IMG/VR virus record: IMGVR_UViG_3300028388_005781
Span: 1-39,957 of that record
Origin: a virus
Direction: 5' to 3' (one strand)
Length of the DNA stretch: 39,957 nucleotides
The notes beneath the pieces are model-generated. The model was not told where the DNA came from. It searched no databases and was given only the letters and a program-made list of their open reading frames with translations. Position numbers and translations under genes: made by a program. Positions 14,955-22,964 of this stretch are shown here, piece by piece. How positions within the stretch are numbered: the first letter of the stretch is position 1; each line of letters begins with the position of its first letter.

Positions 14955-16811
14955 ATGCCATGGAAATGCGTCGCAAATAAATCATGGCCGCTTTTGAAAC
15001 AAGAATCTTGGGATGGGGCAGCAGCAAAAGAAAAAATTTTTGAATGGGCTGGATGGCCTGAAAATCCGAATGCATCAAAAGCGCGACGTTGTTTCTTAGC
15101 ATATGACAGCGATAATAGTGAGAACAAGGGGGCTTATAAATTACCCTTTGTTTGGGTAGTTGATGGAGAACCAAAGGCGAGCAACGCCGGTGTTAATGCG
15201 GCTGCTAGCCGATTGCCAAACACTGATATTCCTCAATCTGTAAAAGATGATGCAAGATCCGTGATTGACTATTATCAAAATAGATTTGAAGAAGAAGAGG
15301 ACAGGTTTATTGTGGATAAACAAAATACCATTTTGTACACGCCTATGCGAGTTCGAGATCAAACATCGCTTTCGAACGATGCTTTGTTCAATCGTTTGTT
15401 ATTGAGAATTGGTGCTGATTATTTGAGTAATATTAGGGATCGCGTCGCTTTTATTCCGGCGGAAATTAGCTCTACAAGGTTGGATGCTTATTTTACCCAT
15501 ATGACATTAGGAACACTTAAGAATTTCGCGAATCAAGCGAATGAAGGGATTTCTTTTCAAGACAGCCACAACGTAAAACAACTCGGTATTGGCTATAGCC
15601 TTTCTGGTAGTGTAGAAATGATAGATGAACCTGTTCCAACCACCATTGACGGTGCAAACGTTAATTTAGGAACTGATTCTGCTAGGGCTGTAGTTGATTT
15701 TTATACCGTGAAAGGTCTTAAGCTTGGTAGCAACTTTAGTTACCAAAGTACAGATGATTTTTTGGCGGCTTTAGAGGCCGGTTTGGTTAGGGATGTTTCT
15801 GTTGGTTTTTATGGCGGTACGCTGACTTGTGACATTTGTGGAAATGATTTCTTTTCTACGGATTGTGTTCATTGGCCCGGAACACGATATCCCATGAAAA
15901 ACGCATCTGGTGATATTACTGGGGAAGTCTTGAGCACTTTAACCATTGATAATGCAAATCTTGCTGAAGTTAGCGCTGTTTACGATGGTGCTACACCAGG
16001 GGCTGGCGTGATTAAAGCGCAAAGGATGGCCGACGCTGGTTTGTTGGAGCCTAAATTGGCAAGAAAATTGGAAAAACAGTATCGTATCGCGTTACCCCAA
16101 GCGCGTGAAATATATAGAGGAATCGATTCTTCAACTACTACCCCCGAAATAGTTGAAAATGAAACTCCGAGCAAAAATGAAGGAGAAGTTCGTATGGACC
16201 CAATCCAAGTAACTGAGGAAACGCTGCTGCAATTGGATGGCAGCGAAAAAACTATGCGGATGGGCGATCTTCTGGAAACAATTGCGGAAATGAATGATCT
16301 TCGTGAGCGGCTAGAACAAGATGTTGATGTGGATGAAGATGCGGAACGAGCCATTGCAGAACGCGATGCTCGTATTGCAGAATTGGAAACTCAACTTCAA
16401 AAAATGGAAAACGAAGCTGCAAACGATGAAAACGAACAGGAAATCGCGAAACTGCGCGATAGGTCCGCAAAGGTTGATGAGTTGGAACGAACTGTTTCTA
16501 AGTTGAGCAGGCGAGTTGAAGAACTTAAGCCGCTTGCTGAACAAGGAGAAGCATATCGTGCCGATTTGGTTGAAGATGCTTTGGCCGCTGGTGTACGTGC
16601 ATATGGCAACGATTTCAATCGTGATGTTTATGCTACGGTGATGGAAAAGATTACGCTGGACGCGATTAAGCGCATGAGGGACGATTGGAACAAGTTTGCG
16701 CAAAGCGTTTTCCAGTCAGGAAGAGCAAGTAGCGACGATCCGGAATATGAGCATGAGGAAATTGAGAGTAAATCCAATCAAATTCCTGATGACGTGTACC
16801 GCATCAAGTAG
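14955..16811 (+). CDS. Prohead protease with N-terminal accessory domain and C-terminal scaffold
   Basis: 618 residues. Residues 1-110: a domain with RRCFLAYDSD, GAYKLPFVWVVDG and VNAAASRLPNTDIP, a helical module found fused to many phage head proteases. Residues about 120-370: HK97-type serine protease, with His205 (DSHNVKQLGIGYS), Ser282 in VRDVSVGF, and LAEVSAVYDGATPGAG. A zinc-type insert (Cys292, Cys295, Cys304, His306) follows the catalytic Ser. Residues about 430-560 are long acidic coiled coil, the scaffold, with a C-terminal helical domain that probably binds the capsid protein. The protease would digest the scaffold after assembly. The start has AAGGA 8 bases upstream. Confidence 0.85.
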   Translation: MPWKCVANKSWPLLKQESWDGAAAKEKIFEWAGWPENPNASKARRCFLAYDSDNSENKGAYKLPFVWVVDGEPKASNAGVNAAASRLPNTDIPQSVKDDARSVIDYYQNRFEEEEDRFIVDKQNTILYTPMRVRDQTSLSNDALFNRLLLRIGADYLSNIRDRVAFIPAEISSTRLDAYFTHMTLGTLKNFANQANEGISFQDSHNVKQLGIGYSLSGSVEMIDEPVPTTIDGANVNLGTDSARAVVDFYTVKGLKLGSNFSYQSTDDFLAALEAGLVRDVSVGFYGGTLTCDICGNDFFSTDCVHWPGTRYPMKNASGDITGEVLSTLTIDNANLAEVSAVYDGATPGAGVIKAQRMADAGLLEPKLARKLEKQYRIALPQAREIYRGIDSSTTTPEIVENETPSKNEGEVRMDPIQVTEETLLQLDGSEKTMRMGDLLETIAEMNDLRERLEQDVDVDEDAERAIAERDARIAELETQLQKMENEAANDENEQEIAKLRDRSAKVDELERTVSKLSRRVEELKPLAEQGEAYRADLVEDALAAGVRAYGNDFNRDVYATVMEKITLDAIKRMRDDWNKFAQSVFQSGRASSDDPEYEHEEIESKSNQIPDDVYRIK

Positions 16812-16842
16812 CTTGCGTATTAAATAATTAGGAGCTACAAAT

Positions 16843-17274
16843 ATGTCGAATCCACGTTTGACAACTAGTTTTAATGAAATCAACATCGCTACTGCGACGT
16901 TCTTGATTGATAACAGCACGATTACCTATAGCGTTTCGCAGGCCAATGGGTCTGCGCAGGTAGGTAAGGCTGTGAAGTTGAGCACTAACGCAACTGTTGC
17001 ACTAGCTGGTGATGGCGAACATGTTGTCGGAAAATTGATGGAAGTATTCAAGGACAATACCTGCACGGTACAAGTGGGCGGATTTGCTACGCTGCCTGGT
17101 GGCACGAGCGCTACGCTAACTGTTGGTACGGGTATTGTCGGTGACCAGGGTGGTGCCGGTGGAACGCATAACGGTTACATTCAGAGTGCGTCCGGAACGG
17201 CACAGGCGCTTTTGCGCAATGGCATGATTATCAGTGCCGCTTCCACCGCTTCGGTTGTTGTTAATTTTGGCTAG
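16843..17274 (+). CDS. Capsid decoration protein (head stabiliser)
   Basis: 143 residues, ATG behind AGGAG, placed between protease-scaffold and the major capsid gene, the standard place for head-decoration proteins. It is mostly beta strand with many small residues: GKAVKLSTNATVALAGDG, HVVGKLMEV, GGFATLPGG, and a hydrophobic strand end. The GDG turn followed by 'GK(L)' and the GGFATLPGG loop match the decoration folds (DUF2190-like). It would bind the outside of the capsid and help against internal DNA pressure. Confidence 0.7.
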   Translation: MSNPRLTTSFNEINIATATFLIDNSTITYSVSQANGSAQVGKAVKLSTNATVALAGDGEHVVGKLMEVFKDNTCTVQVGGFATLPGGTSATLTVGTGIVGDQGGAGGTHNGYIQSASGTAQALLRNGMIISAASTASVVVNFG

Positions 17275-17319
17275 ATAAACTGACAACCAGTAGTTGTTTT
17301 ATACAATCAGGAGACTATT

Positions 17320-18486
17320 ATGGATATCAAAACCAAGCCACGGTCTCAAGAAATGTTTCGGACGATAAGTCCTAACACATATCGAGAGGCTTATGGGCAG
17401 GGAATGACTCTTACTGAGTATCTAAATGTAGAACTCAAGGATGAAGTAGAAGCTTCTAGGCGTGATGGTTCTAACATGGATGGCTTTGAGCTTTTGATGA
17501 AGCAAGCCGGTATTAGAACACAGCCATATGGACCTTGGGGATTGCCCGCTTCTACGTATGAAGATTTTCAAAAAACAGATGAAAGCAGGGCGCTGATTCC
17601 GGAGTGGATGGCGCGTCAGTGGCGTTCAGTTAGCTTCGCGACTGATCAGCGAGCGCTTTACCTGTCAAACGATGAAATTCCGGGATCGCTAGCGAATCCC
17701 TATGCTGATGCTTCTACCCCGCGCTATCAGCAGTTGCAGGCTGCCATTCCGTTGACTGAGTTGGTCGCTTTTACCACTCCGATCACTGGTGCTGTATATC
17801 GTGCTCATTTTTTGAGCAGCACGGCGGCTGAGCGACGCATGGTTCGTGTCGGTGAAGCGGCAGAAGTGCCGCGTGTGCGCCTTGTGGGCGCTGACCATAC
17901 TGTGCAGCTATACAAGTATGGTCGTGCGCTGGAGGCTTCATATGAAAGTTTGCGGCGCATGCGGATTGATCGCATCGGGTATTGGATTCGCATGCTTGCA
18001 ATTCAGGCTGAAAAAGATAAGGTTTCAACGGTGGCGGATGTTCTCGTAAATGGTGACGGTAATACCGGAACCAGCGCTACGAATTACAACTTGACCACTC
18101 TCGATTCTGCTGCTACTGCTGGAACGCTGACCTTGAAAGCATGGCTGAATTTCAAGATGCAGATTGAATCGCCTTACGCAGTTACCACTGCATTGGCGCG
18201 TAACGATATTGTTCTACAAATGATGTTGTTGAACATGGGGAGCGCAAATGTTCCTGCGGTTATGATCAACGCCCTATCTGGCTTTGGCGGTCTAACCGCT
18301 ATCAACCCTGGTTTGGGTGATAACGTGCGCGTCGGCTGGACTACTGATGTAGCGGCTAATAAGATTCTGGCTTTTGACAATCGCTTTGCGGTCGAGCGTG
18401 TGTACGAAGTCGGTGCCGACATTCAGGAAGTTGAACGATACGCGACTCGCTCTTTTAGAAGAAGACGAACGACATCCGAGCGGTGA
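17320..18486 (+). CDS. Major capsid protein (HK97 fold)
   Basis: 388 residues, with GGAG before the ATG. The N-terminus (about 1-60) is helical and charged; AEVPRVRLVGADHTVQLYKYG and RALEASYESLRRMRID are the E-loop/P-domain phrases of this family, followed by VNGDGN, AWLNFKMQIE and the long A-domain. The end is odd: after DIQEVERYATRSF the frame runs into RRRRTTSER and stops, whereas relatives usually continue with a hydrophobic strand. An open frame (+1) continues through this point and encodes the next protein, so either the two genes overlap or an indel has shortened the capsid protein. Confidence 0.9.
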   Translation: MDIKTKPRSQEMFRTISPNTYREAYGQGMTLTEYLNVELKDEVEASRRDGSNMDGFELLMKQAGIRTQPYGPWGLPASTYEDFQKTDESRALIPEWMARQWRSVSFATDQRALYLSNDEIPGSLANPYADASTPRYQQLQAAIPLTELVAFTTPITGAVYRAHFLSSTAAERRMVRVGEAAEVPRVRLVGADHTVQLYKYGRALEASYESLRRMRIDRIGYWIRMLAIQAEKDKVSTVADVLVNGDGNTGTSATNYNLTTLDSAATAGTLTLKAWLNFKMQIESPYAVTTALARNDIVLQMMLLNMGSANVPAVMINALSGFGGLTAINPGLGDNVRVGWTTDVAANKILAFDNRFAVERVYEVGADIQEVERYATRSFRRRRTTSER

Positions 18487-18694
18487 AGCATTTATTACGG
18501 GTGGAAAAGGACCAGTCCAGGTTGCCAGAACATGGCGCGTTCAGGGCAAAATCTCTTTGGGAGAGCTTATTGAAGTAGAAGCGCCGCCCAAATTGAAAGA
18601 AGAGCAGGAAGAAAAAACCACTTCCAAAGCCGCCCCGTCGAAACCTGCTCGCAAAAGTAGGTCAACGCGCTCAACAAAGGCAGAGGACAAATAG
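18431..18694 (+). CDS. Hypothetical protein overlapping capsid gene end (87 aa)
   Basis: In the +1 frame of the capsid gene; TTG 18431 is the best start I see (AGGA lies only 2 bases before it, so weak). The N-terminal half TRLALLEEDERHPSGEAF and PVQVARTWRV, ending GELIEVE, resembles small phage proteins that sit after the capsid gene. The C-terminal third is a Lys/Ser/Thr/Arg-rich tail (KPARKSRSTRSTKAEDK). If the start is wrong, the gene could be a capsid extension made by frameshift or an error-shortened fusion. Confidence 0.5.
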   Translation: MNDTRLALLEEDERHPSGEAFITGGKGPVQVARTWRVQGKISLGELIEVEAPPKLKEEQEEKTTSKAAPSKPARKSRSTRSTKAEDK

Positions 18695-18703
18695 GAGATA
18701 GAA

Positions 18704-19405
18704 ATGAAGCTAAATGTAATCGCTGTAGCGGTTATTGCTTTGTTTGTGCTTGTCGCTTGTCCATCCTTGTTCGTTCAACCAGAACAGGGGGCAATCGGCG
18801 CGCAGGCTTATGGCGATACGAATGTAACCAACCTTGTTGCATCTGGTGATGTGACCGTTGGTGACGATCTTTCCGTAACGGATGATACGACTTTCACCGG
18901 AGATCTTGGTGTCGATGGCGCAGCAAATCTTGATGAGGTCGATATCGATGGCGTAACTAATCTTGTGGTTGGAACTGAGCATATCGGTGTTTCCACATGG
19001 CTTACGGCAAGTGTGACATATACGCCCACAACGGGAACACTTGCAACCATTGGCGATGGAGAAGTGTGGTTCATTCATGGCCTTGTGTGCAATGTAACAA
19101 CTAACTTTGATTGCACTGGAGATGATTGTACGTTGACCGTTGGCGACGGAAACGATGCAGATGGTTTCCTTGCCGCTGCGGATGCTGCGTTGCAAACCAC
19201 ATTCACTGAGGATACCGGCTTCGCTGCCGGTTGGTTTGGCATGGAAACAGCCGCAGAAAATGGCGCGTATACCCTAGACGATGGGCAGCCTATGTTTGTA
19301 TACGCACCATCCGGTTCTGACGAAACAATCGATTATACAGTAGGTGGCACTGATCCGGCGGCGGGTGAAGTCACCTGCTATATTCGATATACGCGCTTCC
19401 AGTAA
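18704..19405 (+). CDS. Exported lipoprotein or secreted repeat protein (233 aa)
   Basis: ATG behind AGGAGA. Residues 1-19 form a signal peptide with lipobox LVAC (Cys19). The following part (residues about 38-90) has a run of short strands of the type NVTNLVASGDVTVGDDL, DTTFTGDLGVDG, ANLDEVDIDGVT, a parallel beta repeat often seen in tail fibre and surface proteins. The rest is a small beta domain with two Cys pairs. A lipidated export signal inside the capsid operon is unexpected. Either the protein decorates the host envelope, or the leading helix is a different structural anchor. Confidence 0.65.
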   Translation: MKLNVIAVAVIALFVLVACPSLFVQPEQGAIGAQAYGDTNVTNLVASGDVTVGDDLSVTDDTTFTGDLGVDGAANLDEVDIDGVTNLVVGTEHIGVSTWLTASVTYTPTTGTLATIGDGEVWFIHGLVCNVTTNFDCTGDDCTLTVGDGNDADGFLAAADAALQTTFTEDTGFAAGWFGMETAAENGAYTLDDGQPMFVYAPSGSDETIDYTVGGTDPAAGEVTCYIRYTRFQ

Positions 19406-19425
19406 AAAGAATTGTAAGGGGCATT

Positions 19426-19672
19426 ATGCTACTTTCTGCTAGCTGCGCGGCTGTTTACGGCTGCGCGGCTATGCCCTTCTATTCCAGCAATTCTTGCGCG
19501 CACAGTGGAAGACACTAGCACGCGATGGGCAAGTATCAACTGGGAAGAAAAAGCCGAACGTCTTAGGGCATCTGCGCAAGATGAAATTAACGCCGTGGAA
19601 TCTGTAAGTCCATTGACAACGGTTTCTCGCCCAACAATGTTTGCCTTAGCCACTGGCGAAAGAGGTAAGTAA
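19426..19672 (+). CDS. Small head gene with apparent frame error near its start
   Basis: AAGGGG and ATG 19426 give a clean start, but its frame ends after 30 codons. A different frame (+1) is open from about 19418 to the TAA at 19670 and reads LLAARLFTAARLCPSIPAIL, then TSTRWASINWEEKAERLRAS and SPLTTVSRPTMFALATGERG: clearly protein-like, and its stop overlaps the next ATG (TAATG). The likely explanation is a one-base indel just after the start codon; an 11-base direct repeat (GCTGCGCGGCT) lies there. A true frameshift is also possible. Family not recognised. Confidence 0.5.
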
Positions 19673-20082
19673 TGGTTCAACCCAAAAGTTCCTCTGTGAG
19701 TTTTGCACTTGCTAGTGATCATGAAGCATTGGAAGTGTTGGCAAGTGCAGTATCTCTCGGTACTGGAAACTATAATGCGCCAGCGGCCAATACTGCTGCT
19801 GTAATTCAATACAGCGGAACTGCAACTTATCAACACGTAATTGGTGGAATCGCTTGGTCGTATAGCGGAACACCAACAGCAGGTGCAATTACAATTGCAT
19901 TTGGGAGTCCAAGCGTTGAGGCTTTTGGACTTGATGTTGCGAATAAGGGGGTTGGCTATGTCCCGTTTAGACCCCCGCAATACGCACCAGCGGGAGATGA
20001 TGTCACAATTTCTCTTTCTGCCGGAGGCTCCGGCGTAACGGGTAAATTAAATGTTGTTTCTCACTGGCGTAAAGCAGTATAA
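19672..20082 (+). CDS. Virion structural protein (136 aa)
   Basis: ATG 19672 overlaps the previous stop (TAATG) behind AGAGG. The product is beta-rich with small residues: GTGNYNAPAANTAAVIQYSG, IGGIAWSYSGTPT, VTISLSAGGSGVTGKLNVV. This is a single jelly-roll-like beta-sandwich pattern seen in head fibres and decoration proteins. No catalytic motif. Its place between the capsid and an intrinsic terminator makes a head role likely. Confidence 0.65.
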   Translation: MVQPKSSSVSFALASDHEALEVLASAVSLGTGNYNAPAANTAAVIQYSGTATYQHVIGGIAWSYSGTPTAGAITIAFGSPSVEAFGLDVANKGVGYVPFRPPQYAPAGDDVTISLSAGGSGVTGKLNVVSHWRKAV

Positions 20083-20134
20083 AGTTCACAGTTCGTTTCA
20101 AATTTTAATTTAGAATGTGGTAAAGGAGTAAAAA

Positions 20135-20722
20135 ATGACAGAGGGATCAATTGACCCCAGTGTGAATGATAGTTGGGATGCTGCAACTTTGGAGGCTATG
20201 GTTACCAATCTTAAGCGTATTGTTGACGATTACGCTAATCATACGTTGAGACGTGGTGATCGTGAACAGGAACTTCAAAACACTTTGTTGCAACAGCATC
20301 TACGGTATACCGATGATGCTCATGGCGTTGTGATGCGCCTAGCTAATGCTGGTGCTACCAATGATACGAGGTTGCAGACCAATGCTGCCACCCTGGATCA
20401 CTTGGCTAATATGGCGGCGCTAACTAATCCGCAAGAATTGGCTGAAGCTTCAATTGGTGCCAAAGTTGCTGGTGAAGTGCGCAGCGCAGCCAAGGAGGCA
20501 ATGGAAGCCGCTACTGCATCTGTTGCTCAGACCAGCGCCGCCGCTCAGGGAACTACCGGTGTAGCCCAGGGCGCTCTGCAATCTGGAGAACCAATTTGGT
20601 TGGCGGAATCGTTGCGTGCCCTGCTTGAGACTAATAAAGCTCTTGGCGTCCAGATGGCGAAGCTGGCCGAATCGCTTGACACTATTAAAATCGAAGTTGT
20701 TGGCGAAGCCACCGAACAATAA
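20135..20722 (+). CDS. Hypothetical helical virion-module protein (195 aa)
   Basis: AAAGGAG lies 6 bases before the ATG. The protein is almost entirely predicted helix, with Ala-rich stretches such as AKEAMEAATASVAQTSAAAQ and a Gly-rich hinge (GTTGVAQGALQSG), and an acidic start. This resembles internal or neck-associated helical proteins, but no family can be named. It is the last gene before the terminator at 20776. Confidence 0.55.
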   Translation: MTEGSIDPSVNDSWDAATLEAMVTNLKRIVDDYANHTLRRGDREQELQNTLLQQHLRYTDDAHGVVMRLANAGATNDTRLQTNAATLDHLANMAALTNPQELAEASIGAKVAGEVRSAAKEAMEAATASVAQTSAAAQGTTGVAQGALQSGEPIWLAESLRALLETNKALGVQMAKLAESLDTIKIEVVGEATEQ

Positions 20723-20775
20723 GTGACCAGCGACAAAAACTTTAGGTAAATGTTTTTATCGCGTATGTTAAGGAG

Positions 20776-20818
20776 GGGCGATCAGAATTGCGATTTTTGT
20801 ATTTCTGATCGCCCTTTT
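20776..20818 (+). terminator. Intrinsic terminator after capsid operon
   Basis: A 12-bp perfect stem GGGCGATCAGAA / TTCTGATCGCCC with a 15-base loop is followed by TTTT. It closes the capsid operon 55 bases after its last stop codon. Confidence 0.9.
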
Positions 20819-20820
20819 GG

Positions 20821-20850
20821 TTAACAATTAAATTCTGAAAATGCTAAAAT
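20821..20850 (+). promoter_or_regulatory. Sigma70-type promoter after the terminator
   Basis: TTAACA (20821-20826) and TAAAAT (20845-20850) are separated by 18 bases, directly behind the terminator. Transcription would begin about 20857, at the foot of the long hairpin of the structured leader. Confidence 0.6.
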
Positions 20851-20858
20851 GCTATCTA

Positions 20859-20924
20859 GGCTCCACTGGTCGTTGGCATTTTTGTGAAAAAAGAATGGGT
20901 GACGGTGCCTCGGCCAGTGGAGCC
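20859..20924 (+). ncRNA. Structured 5' leader, long imperfect stem-loop
   Basis: Perfect 11-bp outer stem GGCTCCACTGG / CCAGTGGAGCC (20859-20869 and 20914-20924). Inside lies a second stem GGCA / TGCC and a small T5-GTG-A5 hairpin (about 20879-20891). The element starts within two bases of the predicted transcript start and ends 33 bases before the ATG of the next gene, whose ribosome binding site is free. It could stabilise the mRNA 5' end or bind a regulator; I do not recognise a known riboswitch or ribozyme core. Confidence 0.6.
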
Positions 20925-20957
20925 GAAATTTCCATTAATAATTTAGGAGAATAAATA

Positions 20958-21443
20958 ATGGCTGCAACAGTTTCAATCAGGGTAAATACTGGCGCTAGTG
21001 CTGGCACTGAAAGTGGTGCCACCACCGCTATTGATTTCATGTCTGCCGATGGTGCTACAAGTAGCCTGGCAAATCGTCAGGCAAACCCAATCACTGTTGG
21101 AAATAAAAGTTACGAAAAGTGGCTTACGGCAAGGGTGGATGTTGCACCGGATAACTCAGTAAGTAATTTCAAGTGGTGGGGTGACGAAGCAGTGCAATCG
21201 AGCACACACCTCTATATTGGTACAACTGATACTGGTGTTACGCCAACCAGTGCGGATAGCACTGTAGCAACTAACGATTTTACTAGTTATAGTTCAAGTG
21301 CTAAGTTTGATTGGCACAGTACGAGTATGACTGGTGTTGGCAGTACAACGGTTTTCGCTGTGTTTCAGTTGGATGTTGATGCGGATGCGGCGGCTGGTAA
21401 CTGGACACAAGAGACGTTAAGTTATTCATACGACGAAACTTAG
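20958..21443 (+). CDS. Virion structural protein (161 aa)
   Basis: AGGAGA precedes the ATG. Sequence is beta-rich, Ser/Thr-rich and poor in charged residues: TVSIRVNTGASAGTESGATT, VAPDNSVSNFKWWGD, TTVFAVFQLDVDADAAAG. This is the signature of a phage beta-sandwich surface or connector protein, with no enzyme motif. It has its own promoter and structured leader, so it may be made in large amount. Decoration or fibre function is inferred from its place in the module. Confidence 0.6.
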   Translation: MAATVSIRVNTGASAGTESGATTAIDFMSADGATSSLANRQANPITVGNKSYEKWLTARVDVAPDNSVSNFKWWGDEAVQSSTHLYIGTTDTGVTPTSADSTVATNDFTSYSSSAKFDWHSTSMTGVGSTTVFAVFQLDVDADAAAGNWTQETLSYSYDET

Positions 21444-21462
21444 ACTCGGAGAAGACAATACA

Positions 21463-22947
21463 ATGTCTAGAGCGGTTTTTGTTTTAGGTTCTGGCCGGAG
21501 TGGAACGTCTGCTGTGGCAGGTGTGCTACACAAGCTTGGTGTTCCTATGGGAGAACCTTTTGTTCAAACGACATCGGCCAACTCACGGGGAACGTTTGAA
21601 GATTATCAATTATACCAGTTGAACCGTGAATATCTTGCAAATGGGATAGCTGATTTTGATTCTTGGGTAGAAGAGAGGAGTGGCCCGCCAGTATGGGGGG
21701 CGAAAGCGCCTACGTTATCTTATACCTTTAATCAAATTTGGCCGATGTTGAATGACGCGCGGGTGATCGTTGTTACACGGTCACCCGCCGCTTCAATTTC
21801 AAGCTATCAGCGCGCATATGATACTAAGCTGGTAGATGCACAAGCTTGGTATCAAAAAACTATTGATGCGCTCGATGAACAGTTATCGAAATTTCCAGGA
21901 GAAATTAAAACTGTTAAATACGAACAATTATTGAATAGCCCGAATACCGTCATTGATAAAATTATTGACTTTGTGTTTGATGGAATTGATCGTCCAGGCT
22001 ATTTGCAAATTGATGATGCAATATCATTTATCGAACCGGCGATGCAACGTTATGATGCAGACGGAAAATGGATTCAACGGCCAATAGAAAAAAAGAATGA
22101 CTTTGGTTCTGTTGCTGTTGGTGTCAGGCTTGCTAAACATCCTGAGTTTAGTTTTTTTACAGATTGCATTGCTCTTATGACGGGGGGATTAAGAACAGGA
22201 GATACAATTCTTTATCCGCGCGGTCATATGCCAGCGCATTGGGCAGGGGATGCTATTGTTCGTGATTTTTTGCGAACAGACAAGGATTCTCTTTTAATGC
22301 TTGATGACGACATGACTTTTCCGCCAGATTCATTGGAGAAATTACGTTCAAATCCAGAAAATCAAAAGTATGATATTGTTTTTGGGTTTTGTACCTTTAG
22401 GGTGTGGCCTCCTAAACCTGTGGTTTACAAGTTGCAAGAACCGAAACCAGAACCGCAATCGTTATTGGGTGACAGTTTTTCTCCTGCATTGGATTTAATA
22501 GATGGTGAAGTAAGACCTGTCGATGCAGTGGGTCTTGCTTTTACGCTAATTAAGCGCCATGTATTTGAAGCGATGATTAATCCAACATGGGGACCGCAGT
22601 GGTCATTTATTTTTAAGTCTCTATCAAGGGAGGGATTATTTCGAGAAATTGTTGGACAAAAGAATATTAATCTTGAGCTTACTTCATTTTTTTCTTATGG
22701 AGAAGCAAAAGAATCTGATGATATTCCATGGAGTCGTGTTTGTCGAGAGTTGGGTTTCACCATGGCTGTGGACACCAATGTTAAGATCGGACACATAGGT
22801 CATTTGCCGCTTGGATGGGAAGACTATCAGAGATGGCTTAAAACGAAAGATACTAAAGAAGTCGATCTTGACATTGATAAATTGAAAAGAGTTCTTGAAA
22901 ACAGTGATACTGACGAAGCCAGAGAATTGTTGGAATTAATCAGCTAA
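21463..22947 (+). CDS. Fusion of sulfotransferase and GT-A glycosyltransferase
   Basis: 494 residues in one clean frame. Residues 1-190: sulfotransferase fold with the 5'-phosphosulfate loop GSGRSGTS at 9-16 and VIVVTRSPAASISSY as the 3'-phosphate box. Residues about 205-494: glycosyltransferase of GT-A type, with HWAGDAIVRDF, SLLMLDDDMTFPPDSL (D281-D283, DxD metal site) and a C-terminal hydrophobic end WEDYQRWL. One chain could attach a sugar and add sulfate from PAPS, or both ends could act on the same surface glycan. It stands in the virion operon directly after a structural gene. A second, separate sulfotransferase is at 33531-34214. Confidence 0.85.
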   Translation: MSRAVFVLGSGRSGTSAVAGVLHKLGVPMGEPFVQTTSANSRGTFEDYQLYQLNREYLANGIADFDSWVEERSGPPVWGAKAPTLSYTFNQIWPMLNDARVIVVTRSPAASISSYQRAYDTKLVDAQAWYQKTIDALDEQLSKFPGEIKTVKYEQLLNSPNTVIDKIIDFVFDGIDRPGYLQIDDAISFIEPAMQRYDADGKWIQRPIEKKNDFGSVAVGVRLAKHPEFSFFTDCIALMTGGLRTGDTILYPRGHMPAHWAGDAIVRDFLRTDKDSLLMLDDDMTFPPDSLEKLRSNPENQKYDIVFGFCTFRVWPPKPVVYKLQEPKPEPQSLLGDSFSPALDLIDGEVRPVDAVGLAFTLIKRHVFEAMINPTWGPQWSFIFKSLSREGLFREIVGQKNINLELTSFFSYGEAKESDDIPWSRVCRELGFTMAVDTNVKIGHIGHLPLGWEDYQRWLKTKDTKEVDLDIDKLKRVLENSDTDEARELLELIS

Positions 22948-22964
22948 ATGAGGAGTAGCAGTTG

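Noticed and set aside
17283-17300. Hairpin ACAAC-CAGTA-GTTGT followed by TTTT between decoration and capsid genes
   Set aside because: Five A-T-rich pairs are too weak for a convincing terminator; at most a minor stem before the capsid ribosome binding site.
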